Positions 1 through 4,270 of a stretch of 5,125 nucleotides of DNA are shown here, piece by piece. The position numbers and the translations under genes are program-made. Each line of letters starts with the position of its first letter. Position 1 is the stretch's first letter. Origin of the DNA: Candidatus Woesearchaeota archaeon (lineage in GTDB: Archaea > Nanobdellota > Nanobdellia > Woesearchaeales > 21-14-0-10-32-9); assembly GCA_003562145.1 (NCBI GenBank), contig PWWA01000035.1:1-5125 (forward strand), written 5' to 3'. Below the pieces are notes generated by a model. That model was not told the DNA's origin. It made no database searches and worked only from the letters and a program-made list of their open reading frames with translations.

Positions 1-1
1 A

Positions 2-307
2 CAAGCAACACTTAAAAACACGGATAGGTGCATGGTAAGCGTAGGAAGAGTGGTTGATGTTGCTTCATTAGAAGAAATGGTTGTTAAAGTAAAACCCTTA
101 ATAAATGAAAATGGGCATTTGAAGATTGGTGGCTACGAAACTACAACAGCGGTTTACTCAGAGGAATTCTTGCCTGAACCACCCAGAATAGGAGATTATG
201 TAGCCCTGCATTGGGGGAGAGCGTTCAAAAAACTATCTAAAGAGCAAGCAGAAAACATAGAAAAATATACTAATAAAATATTAGAAGCGTTAAGTTCCTC
301 TAAATGA
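2..307 (+). CDS. DUF6390-like / HypC-associated protein, C-terminal part (5' end outside window)
   Basis: The frame is open from the window edge to the TGA at 305-307. The first ATG (32) is probably internal: no well-spaced ribosome-binding site precedes it, and the upstream in-frame residues (...LKNTDRC) match the conserved lead-in to the C-terminal domain of DUF6390 proteins as I remember that family (DRCxxxxGRVV, then a PL..dGgxL stretch, then GDWVALHW and a LTxxQ...L..YT helix). Here one sees CMVSVGRVV, KPLINENGHLKIG, GDYVALHWG and LSKEQAENIEKYT. The small beta-barrel followed by a helix resembles HypC. Family members tend to sit in [NiFe]-hydrogenase maturation loci, and here the gene converges on hypC/hypA, with its last 18 bp overlapping the hypC end. 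The molecular role is unknown. The family assignment is from memory of its motifs and is fairly secure; a free-standing 91-residue protein from ATG 32 is the alternative. Confidence 0.75.
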   Translation, partial: QATLKNTDRCMVSVGRVVDVASLEEMVVKVKPLINENGHLKIGGYETTTAVYSEEFLPEPPRIGDYVALHWGRAFKKLSKEQAENIEKYTNKILEALSSSK

Positions 308-505
308 TTCCTTGTATTGCTCCAAGGCGATTTTAGCTTCTTTCTCCGGAATCTTTAGCATGACAAAGCCACCTTGTACTACGACGTAATCCCCTTTTTT
401 ATATCCTTCTTCGAGCAGCTTAGCAGTTCTTTCCTCAACCTCGTAATCAACTACGGCTTCACCTCCGTCTATCTTCTTAATCTTTCCAGGTACAGCCAAG
501 CACAT
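290..505 (-). CDS. hypC: HypC/HybG/HupF-family hydrogenase maturation chaperone
   Basis: 71 residues starting MCLAVPGKI, the family hallmark: Cys2 must follow the initiator Met directly because it binds the Fe(CN)2CO group with HypD. I therefore chose the ATG at 505-503 rather than the upstream in-frame ATG at 517, which would add MWIK and bury Cys2. HypC delivers the iron cofactor to the [NiFe]-hydrogenase large subunit in the cytoplasm. The barrel core (residues 7-51) and C-terminal helix (52-67) are complete, so the length is normal for the short archaeal form. Oddity: in the motif usually written GDYVLVHxGFA, this protein has GDYVVVQGGFV, so Gln44 replaces the usual His. The gene starts one base after the hypA stop, implying cotranscription and translational coupling. 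Its 3' end overlaps the convergent DUF6390-like gene by 18 bp. Confidence 0.95.
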   Translation of the reverse strand: MCLAVPGKIKKIDGGEAVVDYEVEERTAKLLEEGYKKGDYVVVQGGFVMLKIPEKEAKIALEQYKESFRGT

Positions 506-506
506 C

Positions 507-830
507 TTAATCCACATCCACGCTCACAATCTTTATCTGCTCCCCACTAACAATATCAGGAGAATTGTTGCTGCATTCAGGGCATTCGATAAAGTAATAA
601 TCGTGCCCTCTTTCAGTGATTTTTGCTCTTCCTTTAAAACCGCAGTCGCATTCAACCACGTTCTCCTTTTCCACAAACTTAATCTGCCAAGAAACAGCTC
701 TGCGCATAAACTCAACCAAGTCCTTCGCAGGCACAGGCGCTAATTCACCTACTTCCAATGTGATTCCTTTAACATCCCCGTGCTTATTAGCCTCGTAGAT
801 AATCTTGTTCGCATAAGCTGATTCATGCAT
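507..830 (-). CDS. hypA: HypA hydrogenase nickel-insertion accessory protein
   Basis: 107 residues, normal length for HypA. The N-terminus is MHES: His2 with Glu3 forms the nickel site of this family, so the ATG at 830 is the true start. The C-terminal zinc domain carries Cys61-x-Cys63 and CPEC (Cys83, Cys86), giving the four zinc ligands, although the first pair is CxC rather than the common CxxC. HypA hands nickel to the [NiFe]-hydrogenase large subunit, usually together with HypB, which is not seen here. The gene heads an operon with hypC (1-bp gap). A TATA box at 854-862 lies about 27 bp upstream of the ATG, so the transcript is probably leaderless. With HypC and the DUF6390-like neighbour it implies that the organism makes a [NiFe] hydrogenase encoded elsewhere. 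Confidence 0.95.
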   Translation of the reverse strand: MHESAYANKIIYEANKHGDVKGITLEVGELAPVPAKDLVEFMRRAVSWQIKFVEKENVVECDCGFKGRAKITERGHDYYFIECPECSNNSPDIVSGEQIKIVSVDVD

Positions 831-853
831 AATACTCTTTCTTAGAACTCGTG

Positions 854-862
854 TTTTTAAAG
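854..862 (-). promoter_or_regulatory. TATA box of hypA-hypC
   Basis: The minus strand reads CTTTAAAAA, centred about 28 bp before the hypA ATG, the usual archaeal TATA-to-start distance for a leaderless mRNA. It lies just after the T-tract that ends the tRNA-Leu trailer region. Confidence 0.6.
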
Positions 863-870
863 TTTTTTCT

Positions 871-910
871 AAAAAACAAATATTAGGGGCTTGACTGAAA
901 GGAAACCCCT
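871..910 (-). terminator. Hairpin plus T-tract, copy B
   Basis: In the minus-strand RNA, AGGGGUUU (910-903) pairs with AAGCCCCU (892-885): 8 bp including one U.G wobble, with a 10-nt loop. AAUAUUUG and six U residues (876-871) follow. It lies at the end of the tRNA-Leu trailer region and immediately upstream of the hypA promoter. Archaeal termination mainly needs the T-tract; the hairpin may protect or process the RNA instead. Confidence 0.5.
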
Positions 911-950
911 CTTGCGCTATACGAGCGAAACGTATGCGGGGGAAGGGATT
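885..950 (-). repeat. Duplicated tRNA-Leu 3' end and trailer module, copy B (distal)
   Basis: On the minus strand this copy starts with the last 16 nt of tRNA-Leu (AATCCCTTCCCCCGCA), then a short ATACG/CGTAT hairpin, then an 8-bp stem. Positions 925-950 are identical over 26 bp to 1036-1061, and the similarity extends to 919-950 versus 1031-1061 with one indel. The outer stem at 885-910 corresponds to 995-1022 in copy A. The matching 5' tRNA half is absent, so this copy cannot fold as a tRNA. Confidence 0.8.
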
Positions 951-979
951 CTCACCAACCTTTTAAGAAAAGCTTGACC

Positions 980-1022
980 AAAAAATTATGTTTATGGGCT
1001 TGAGGGCGAAGTCCGAAACCCA
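980..1022 (-). terminator. Hairpin plus T-tract, copy A
   Basis: In the minus-strand RNA, UGGGUUU (1022-1016) pairs with AAGCCCA (1001-995): 7 bp with one U.G wobble at the same place as in copy B. A UUUUUU tract follows at 985-980. It sits about 25 nt after the tRNA-Leu 3' end, so it may be the first terminator or 3' processing structure of the tRNA transcript. Confidence 0.5.
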
Positions 1023-1061
1023 TTTCGTGGATACGGCGAAACGTATGCGGGGGAAGGGATT
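995..1061 (-). repeat. tRNA-Leu 3' end and trailer module, copy A (proximal, tRNA-attached)
   Basis: This is the copy continuous with the intact tRNA-Leu. It covers the tRNA 3' end (1061-1046), a small hairpin whose arms are 1046-1042 and 1035-1031, and the 7-bp stem 1022-995. It is repeated about 111 bp further along the same strand (885-950). See copy B for the extent of identity. Confidence 0.8.
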
Positions 1062-1131
1062 TGAACCCTCGAACCCACTAAGGGACAGGATCTTAAGTCC
1101 TGCGCATTTGACCAGGCTTTGCTACCCCCGC
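1046..1131 (-). tRNA. tRNA-Leu(UAA)
   Basis: 86-nt class II tRNA. The acceptor stem is GCGGGGG/CCCCCGC, the D stem GCA/TGC, the anticodon arm CAGGA-CTTAAGA-TCCTG (anticodon TAA, reads UUA), the long variable arm about 12 nt (TCCC/GGG), and the T arm GAGGG-TTCAAAT-CCCTT. The discriminator A is at 1046. CCA is not encoded and there is no intron. A TATA box lies about 30 bp upstream at 1157-1166. The 3' end and trailer are duplicated downstream. Confidence 0.96.
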
Positions 1132-1156
1132 GTTTTACGTTCAGAATAATGTCTTG

Positions 1157-1166
1157 TTTTTAAAGG
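1157..1166 (-). promoter_or_regulatory. TATA box of tRNA-Leu
   Basis: The minus strand reads CCTTTAAAAA, centred about 30 bp before the tRNA 5' end. It is divergent from the promoter at 1200-1208, with about 34 bp between the two boxes. Confidence 0.6.
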
Positions 1167-1199
1167 TTTTTTATTTGTTTGGCTGTGGGAGAAGGAATC

Positions 1200-1208
1200 T
1201 TTTTAAAT
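1200..1208 (+). promoter_or_regulatory. TATA box of the membrane winged-helix protein gene
   Basis: TTTTTAAAT is centred 27 bp before the ATG at 1231, predicting a leaderless transcript. No ribosome-binding site is visible between box and start, which agrees. Confidence 0.6.
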
Positions 1209-1230
1209 CGGTTCGGCTTCTCGTTGCTTT

Positions 1231-2055
1231 ATGAAGCTCCTTGCGTTTTTGGCGGTTTTCGTATTATTTTTGCCTGCGATTTCATTTGCGTACGAGGTTG
1301 ACTTAGTTGTGAGTGTTAATCGTAACGATGTAGTCCTAGAGGATTTCAGTATTTTTTTGGAGTTGGATGAGTTTTCTGATTCTTTTGAGTTCATAGTTGC
1401 GTCTAAGCCCTTAAGCATTGTTTTCGAAGGTGATTACGAGTTGCTCAGCATGGGGAATTATTATATTATTAGGTTTTACAAAGACCTCTCTCCCGGTGTT
1501 AACGAGTTGTCTTTCGGGCTGATTTACGATAATTTGGTTGACAGGACTAGGGCTGGTAGGGTGTTAAGGCTTAGGCTTTTATTTCCAGGTGTTGAAGACT
1601 TAAACTTAAGAGTTTATTTGCCTGAAGGCTTCCGGGTTTCAGCGGAGCCCAGTATTTCTCCGCTTCCCAGCAGCATATCTAGTGATGGCAGAAGGATTTT
1701 CCTGGATTGGAAGTTCGGTGATGTTGAGGAAGCGACTACTTTCTTGTTTTATGAAGGCGATGAGGATAGTTTTATTTGGCTTTTTGTTTTATTGATTTTC
1801 GTATCAGCAGGTGCCACTATTGGATTCTTGGTACATAAGAGGAAATCATGGGGGTCCATTAAAGGAGTTCTTTCCAAGGATGAAAACCTTGTATTGGATA
1901 TGATAAGCAGAAATGTTTCTAAGCAAAAAGATATTGCGAGAAACCTTGGTTTTTCCAAATCTAAGATGAGCAAGGTTGTGAGAAAACTGGAAGAAAAAGG
2001 CTTGGTTGAGAGAACCCCGTATTTCAAGACTAATATATTAAAAATAAAAAAATAA
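1231..2055 (+). CDS. Membrane-anchored winged helix-turn-helix regulator with extracytoplasmic sensor-like domain
   Basis: 274 residues. In order: a signal peptide (about 1-20, hydrophobic core AFLAVFVLFLPAI, likely cut after SFA); an extracytoplasmic beta-rich region (21-178) with no recognised domain; one transmembrane helix (about 181-202) followed by the positive stop HKRK; and a cytoplasmic winged-helix domain (about 214-274) with a recognition helix near FSKSKMSKVVRKLEEKGLV and a terminal wing, like MarR/IclR-type archaeal regulators. The arrangement is that of a one-component membrane sensor that could bind DNA from the membrane; similar architectures are common in archaea (DUF7343-like C-termini), though the exact family is not certain. 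The ligand and targets are unknown. The start is fixed by the signal peptide and the TATA box 27 bp upstream. It converges with the secreted glycoprotein gene at 2063-3247, 7 bp between stops, which suggests but does not prove a link. Confidence 0.85.
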   Translation: MKLLAFLAVFVLFLPAISFAYEVDLVVSVNRNDVVLEDFSIFLELDEFSDSFEFIVASKPLSIVFEGDYELLSMGNYYIIRFYKDLSPGVNELSFGLIYDNLVDRTRAGRVLRLRLLFPGVEDLNLRVYLPEGFRVSAEPSISPLPSSISSDGRRIFLDWKFGDVEEATTFLFYEGDEDSFIWLFVLLIFVSAGATIGFLVHKRKSWGSIKGVLSKDENLVLDMISRNVSKQKDIARNLGFSKSKMSKVVRKLEEKGLVERTPYFKTNILKIKK

Positions 2056-2062
2056 GGAAAGC

Positions 2063-3247
2063 TTATCTTCTTGCAAGGCCTGGCGGTACTTTGCCCTGCT
2101 TGGCCAATCCTGGTGGTAGCCAGTTCTCGTCATCCCCGTTCTGGGCTCCAACAACTATTGGTGGACCTCTCTGCAGTTCCTGAGGCTCCTTTTCTTCCCC
2201 ACTAGCAGTTTTTGTTTCCTCCTTTTTTGCTAATCCGGGAGGTGTTACTTGGGGGCCTCTCTGAGCCGTTTTTTCTTGCAGTTGCTGTTTGACTTGCTCT
2301 GCAGCGTTGCTAGGCAAATCTTCCCTTGTTACAAGGTTTTGCAGGTTGCCTTCCGTCAAATTGTAATTTTCGTGTATTAGCGTTGCATAAGTGCTTGTTC
2401 TTAAACCGAAGAATCCCAGTACTTTTCTTAGTATTCCTGGCGGGTTGAACTGTGTTTCTAGTATTGCGTCTATGGATTCTTCTCCTAGCTTGCCAGTTTT
2501 TATTAGCCTGTTAATTATTCCAGGGTTTAGCTTATTCTCTCTTATTATCTTTGCAAGCTCTGAATCGTTTATTTCTCCTCTTTCAACTGCTTGTGGCAAG
2601 TGCTGTAATCCAAGGGTAAATCTTGGTTCAGTCTCGTTCTTCGGTGGTTCCTCTGGTTTTTCTTCTATAGTTGTATTCACTGTGAAAGCAATGCTCACAA
2701 TTCTAGTTATATTGTCAAGTGAGCCTGTAGCATTCAACACGTACTTGCCGTCTGAGAGGTTTAGTGTTTCGTTTATGTAAGAGCAGTTCTTGCAGTCTAA
2801 CATATAGTTATTTACGTACACGGTTATATTTTCCAAGGTTTCATTTGACTCTACTATTACAGGTATAAAACTGCAATTATAAGTCTTGTTTTCTGGCTTG
2901 GCTATTTCTAGGGTGAAGTTTCTTGGTTCTTCAGGCTTTGTAAGGTTAACATAGAATTCTACGCTTTCATTAACAGTCTCGTTTTCTTTCAATCCCTCAA
3001 CTATTAGTGTATATTTCCCTTCTGTCAGATTTAATGTTTCGTTGAACCCTGTGCAGTTAAAGCACCTAATCGGTTCTTCATAATCCAGATAATATATTAT
3101 TTCGTTGTATGTTTCGTTGCTTTCCACGATTAATGGTATTATGCTTTCGTTGTATGTAGCGTTTTGTTCTGGGCTCTTTACTTCGAGCGCGCCGGCCATC
3201 GCAACTAGTAATATCATAAAGATTATTGGCATTATTGTTTTTCTCAT
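2063..3247 (-). CDS. Secreted, sequon-rich surface protein with duplicated CxxC domains and PPGLA tail
   Basis: 394 residues from the ATG at 3247, chosen because GGAGGTG lies 6 nt upstream and a signal peptide (MRKTIMPIIFMILLVAMAGA) starts there; the in-frame ATG at 3313 would put 22 polar residues before it. The mature part has two homologous beta-sandwich-like repeats, about 23-101 and 115-191. Each carries (I/V)IVESNET, a CxxC pair (62/65 and 152/155), (F/I)NETLNL and GKY. I count 23 N-x-S/T sequons, 21 of them between residues 29 and 204, implying dense N-glycosylation outside the cell. A Glu/Pro linker, a helical region (215-325) and a low-complexity tail follow, with TPPGLAKK, LPPGLAKQ and VPPGLARR. 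No C-terminal membrane helix is visible, so it may be released or held by partners. The repeats resemble Ig-like surface domains. The function is unknown. Confidence 0.82.
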   Translation of the reverse strand: MRKTIMPIIFMILLVAMAGALEVKSPEQNATYNESIIPLIVESNETYNEIIYYLDYEEPIRCFNCTGFNETLNLTEGKYTLIVEGLKENETVNESVEFYVNLTKPEEPRNFTLEIAKPENKTYNCSFIPVIVESNETLENITVYVNNYMLDCKNCSYINETLNLSDGKYVLNATGSLDNITRIVSIAFTVNTTIEEKPEEPPKNETEPRFTLGLQHLPQAVERGEINDSELAKIIRENKLNPGIINRLIKTGKLGEESIDAILETQFNPPGILRKVLGFFGLRTSTYATLIHENYNLTEGNLQNLVTREDLPSNAAEQVKQQLQEKTAQRGPQVTPPGLAKKEETKTASGEEKEPQELQRGPPIVVGAQNGDDENWLPPGLAKQGKVPPGLARR

Positions 3248-3269
3248 TTTATACACCTCCGTGTATAAA
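3248..3269. promoter_or_regulatory. Perfect inverted repeat enclosing the ribosome-binding site of the surface-protein gene
   Basis: The 9-bp arms TTTATACAC and GTGTATAAA are separated by CTCC, and the repeat ends directly at the ATG (3247). On the minus strand the 4-nt loop reads GGAG and, with the first three bases of the second arm, forms the Shine-Dalgarno GGAGGTG. It could be an operator for a dimeric DNA-binding protein or an RNA hairpin that presents or hides the ribosome-binding site. Confidence 0.6.
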
Positions 3270-3287
3270 TAGGGGTAATTCATTCTT

Positions 3288-3296
3288 GTATATAAG
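3288..3296 (-). promoter_or_regulatory. TATA box of the surface-protein gene
   Basis: The minus strand reads CTTATATAC. Adding about 26 bp puts the start of transcription near 3266, inside the upstream arm of the inverted repeat and about 19 nt before the ATG. This gene would then have a short leader with a true Shine-Dalgarno, unlike the apparently leaderless genes around it. Confidence 0.45.
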
Positions 3297-3303
3297 AAGT
3301 TCG

Positions 3304-3325
3304 TGGAAACCATGTGGAAACCATG
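3304..3325. repeat. Tandem 11-bp repeat TGGAAACCATG x2
   Basis: Two exact adjacent copies (3304-3314 and 3315-3325) lie between the divergent promoters of the surface-protein gene and the small membrane peptide. It could be a regulator-binding site or slippage; nothing decides. Confidence 0.6.
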
Positions 3326-3344
3326 GATTTCTGCCTAGCAAAAG

Positions 3345-3353
3345 ATATAAATA
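3345..3353 (+). promoter_or_regulatory. TATA box of the small membrane peptide gene
   Basis: ATATAAATA is centred about 26 bp before the GTG at 3375, matching the leaderless spacing seen at 1231, 3673 and elsewhere in the window. Confidence 0.45.
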
Positions 3354-3374
3354 AGTCACTTCACTATGTGTTTT

Positions 3375-3485
3375 GTGCTAATTAGGAATTGGTGGGGTTA
3401 TGTTGTGGGTCTTGTAATATTCTTGGCATTAATCCTGCTGACCATTTATTTTATTAGGAACTTGCCTTTCCCCGTTCTAGGCTAA
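3375..3485 (+). CDS. Small single-helix membrane protein (36 aa, hypothetical)
   Basis: A short ORF, easily missed. The frame reads (M)LIRNWWGYVVGLV, then a hydrophobic run (IFLALILLTIYFI), then RNLPFPVLG and TAA at 3483-3485. One transmembrane helix (about residues 8-27) is flanked by Arg on both sides, with two Trp at the membrane edge. I favour the GTG at 3375 because a TATA box sits 26 bp before it; the in-frame ATG at 3366 would give 39 residues (MCFV...) but lies only about 17 bp from the box. The gene is divergent from the surface-protein gene and ends 4 bp before the 3' end of the opposing tRNA-Thr. No family is recognised. The promoter spacing and clean membrane-helix composition argue for a real gene, but the length leaves room for chance. 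Confidence 0.5.
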   Translation: MLIRNWWGYVVGLVIFLALILLTIYFIRNLPFPVLG

Positions 3486-3489
3486 AAGC

Positions 3490-3561
3490 AGCCTCTGCCG
3501 AGGATTGAACTCGGGACCTCTACCTTACCAAGGTAGCGCTCTACCGCTGAGCTACAGAGGC
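3490..3561 (-). tRNA. tRNA-Thr(GGU)
   Basis: 72 nt. Acceptor GCCTCTG/CAGAGGC, D arm GCTC...GAGC, anticodon arm CTACC-TTGGTAA-GGTAG (anticodon GGT), short variable loop, T arm CCGAG-TTCAATC-CTCGG. The discriminator is T at 3490, usual for archaeal tRNA-Thr. No CCA is encoded and no intron is present. A TATA box lies upstream at 3591-3599. Confidence 0.96.
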
Positions 3562-3590
3562 AAACTTTTTTTTTGTGGTTCTGTTTTTTT

Positions 3591-3599
3591 ATTTAAAGC
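3591..3599 (-). promoter_or_regulatory. TATA box of tRNA-Thr
   Basis: The minus strand reads GCTTTAAAT, centred about 34 bp before the tRNA 5' end, predicting a 5' leader of about 7 nt removed by RNase P. Confidence 0.55.
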
Positions 3600-3641
3600 T
3601 TTGTGGTTTTTTTGCGTTTTTTTCTTTGTGTAATCAAAAAA

Positions 3642-3650
3642 TATTTAAAC
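3642..3650 (+). promoter_or_regulatory. TATA box of the three-helix membrane protein gene
   Basis: TATTTAAAC is centred 27 bp before the ATG at 3673, predicting a leaderless mRNA. It is divergent from the tRNA-Thr promoter across a T-rich 110-bp gap (3562-3672) that holds nothing else I can see. Confidence 0.6.
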
Positions 3651-3672
3651 ATATAACCTTGTTTTTGTTTTT

Positions 3673-4131
3673 ATGATTGATACGACATCTCCTTACTTAG
3701 CATCCTTACTGGAGGTTTCCAGCCTTATTATATCTTTGTTCATACTTATTTTTGCCTTTGTTTTCCTTAAGAAGACGGAGCCTCATGCGGACCGGCGGCC
3801 TTGGGCGTACTTGTTTCTTGCTATAATGGTGTTCTTTGTTTTTGAGCTTATTGGCGTGGTTGCTTTTGTTAGCCATGAGTTCAAGTTTGCTTTAAGGAAT
3901 TTCTTTAAGACTTTGTTCATAGGTATTATCCTTTATGTTTTTGTTTACCAGTACTATCTGCTTTCTCGTTCCAGCAGTATTATAATCAAGAAGAGGCGTG
4001 AGAAGGATTTGGTCGAGGATTATGGGTTTGAGCAGCGCTTGGAGACTATTTTGGAGAAGAACAAGGGTTCTTCTGGTAAGGGGAAAAGTGTTGGGAAGAA
4101 GGTTTCTGGGGGGTCTGGGAAGAAGTCTTAA
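3673..4131 (+). CDS. Three-helix integral membrane protein with basic Lys/Gly/Ser tail (hypothetical)
   Basis: 152 residues with three predicted transmembrane helices (about 12-32, 44-66, 78-98). A short positively charged loop (KKTEPHADRRPW) joins helices 1 and 2. After helix 3 come a basic stretch (IIIKKRREKD), a charged helix (about 108-130) and a low-complexity tail from 132 to the end rich in Lys, Gly and Ser, which may contact nucleic acid or acidic lipid. By the positive-inside rule the loop after helix 1 and the C-terminus cannot easily both be cytoplasmic with three helices, so helix 1 or 2 may be a re-entrant segment, or the orientation may be held by the tail. The start is set by the TATA box 27 bp upstream. 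I do not recognise the family. It is a single-gene unit ending before a T7 tract and the tRNA cluster promoter. Confidence 0.8.
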   Translation: MIDTTSPYLASLLEVSSLIISLFILIFAFVFLKKTEPHADRRPWAYLFLAIMVFFVFELIGVVAFVSHEFKFALRNFFKTLFIGIILYVFVYQYYLLSRSSSIIIKKRREKDLVEDYGFEQRLETILEKNKGSSGKGKSVGKKVSGGSGKKS

Positions 4132-4136
4132 ACGGC

Positions 4137-4143
4137 TTTTTTT
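4137..4143 (+). terminator. T7 tract after the three-helix protein gene
   Basis: Seven T residues begin 5 bp after the stop codon at 4131 and just before the tRNA-cluster promoter. This is the oligo-T form typical of archaeal termination; no hairpin is visible. Confidence 0.4.
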
Positions 4144-4148
4144 CGAAA

Positions 4149-4159
4149 CTTTTAAAATA
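4149..4159 (+). promoter_or_regulatory. TATA box of the tRNA Gly-Ile-Glu cluster
   Basis: CTTTTAAAATA is centred about 34 bp before the tRNA-Gly 5' end. The 11-bp and 12-bp gaps between the three tRNAs leave no room for further promoters, so all three are probably one transcript. Confidence 0.6.
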
Positions 4160-4187
4160 CCTTTGCTTGTTCTGCTTGTTTCATGGT

Positions 4188-4259
4188 GCGGAAGTAGTAT
4201 AGTGGTTAGTATACGGCCTTGCCAAGGCTGTGACGCGGGTTCGAATCCCGCCTTCCGCA
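4188..4259 (+). tRNA. tRNA-Gly(GCC)
   Basis: 72 nt. Acceptor GCGGAAG/CTTCCGC, anticodon arm CGGCC-TTGCCAA-GGCTG (anticodon GCC; last stem pair C-G, one G.T wobble inside), T arm GCGGG-TTCGAAT-CCCGC, discriminator A at 4259. No encoded CCA and no intron. First gene of the cluster. Confidence 0.95.
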
Positions 4260-4270
4260 GTCGCGGTGTT

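Noticed and set aside
533..798. ORFs on both strands within hypA
   Set aside because: They lie entirely within the well-supported hypA frame and have no features of their own.
925..1000. Split-tRNA 3' half gene in copy B
   Set aside because: Only the last 16 nt of the tRNA are kept; the T stem 5' strand is degraded and no complementary leader for trans-splicing is seen.
919..1061. CRISPR-like or mobile-element att pair
   Set aside because: There are only two copies, each including a tRNA end and hairpins, with about 80 bp between and no integrase or repeat array. The interval is too short for an element, though an old scar cannot be ruled out.
1203..2027. Minus-strand ORFs within the winged-helix regulator gene (1203-1418, 1749-2027)
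   Set aside because: Shadows of the clear plus-strand gene with signal peptide, membrane helix and DNA-binding domain; no promoter on the minus strand.
2391..2780. Plus-strand ORF of 129 codons
   Set aside because: It lies wholly inside the surface-protein gene on the other strand, has no promoter at its start, and its Ser/Pro/Ile-rich content is what antisense to this coding sequence would give.
3248..3313. Upstream start (ATG 3313) for the surface protein
   Set aside because: It would place 22 polar residues before the signal peptide, cross the TATA box, and ignore the GGAGGTG placed 6 nt before ATG 3247.
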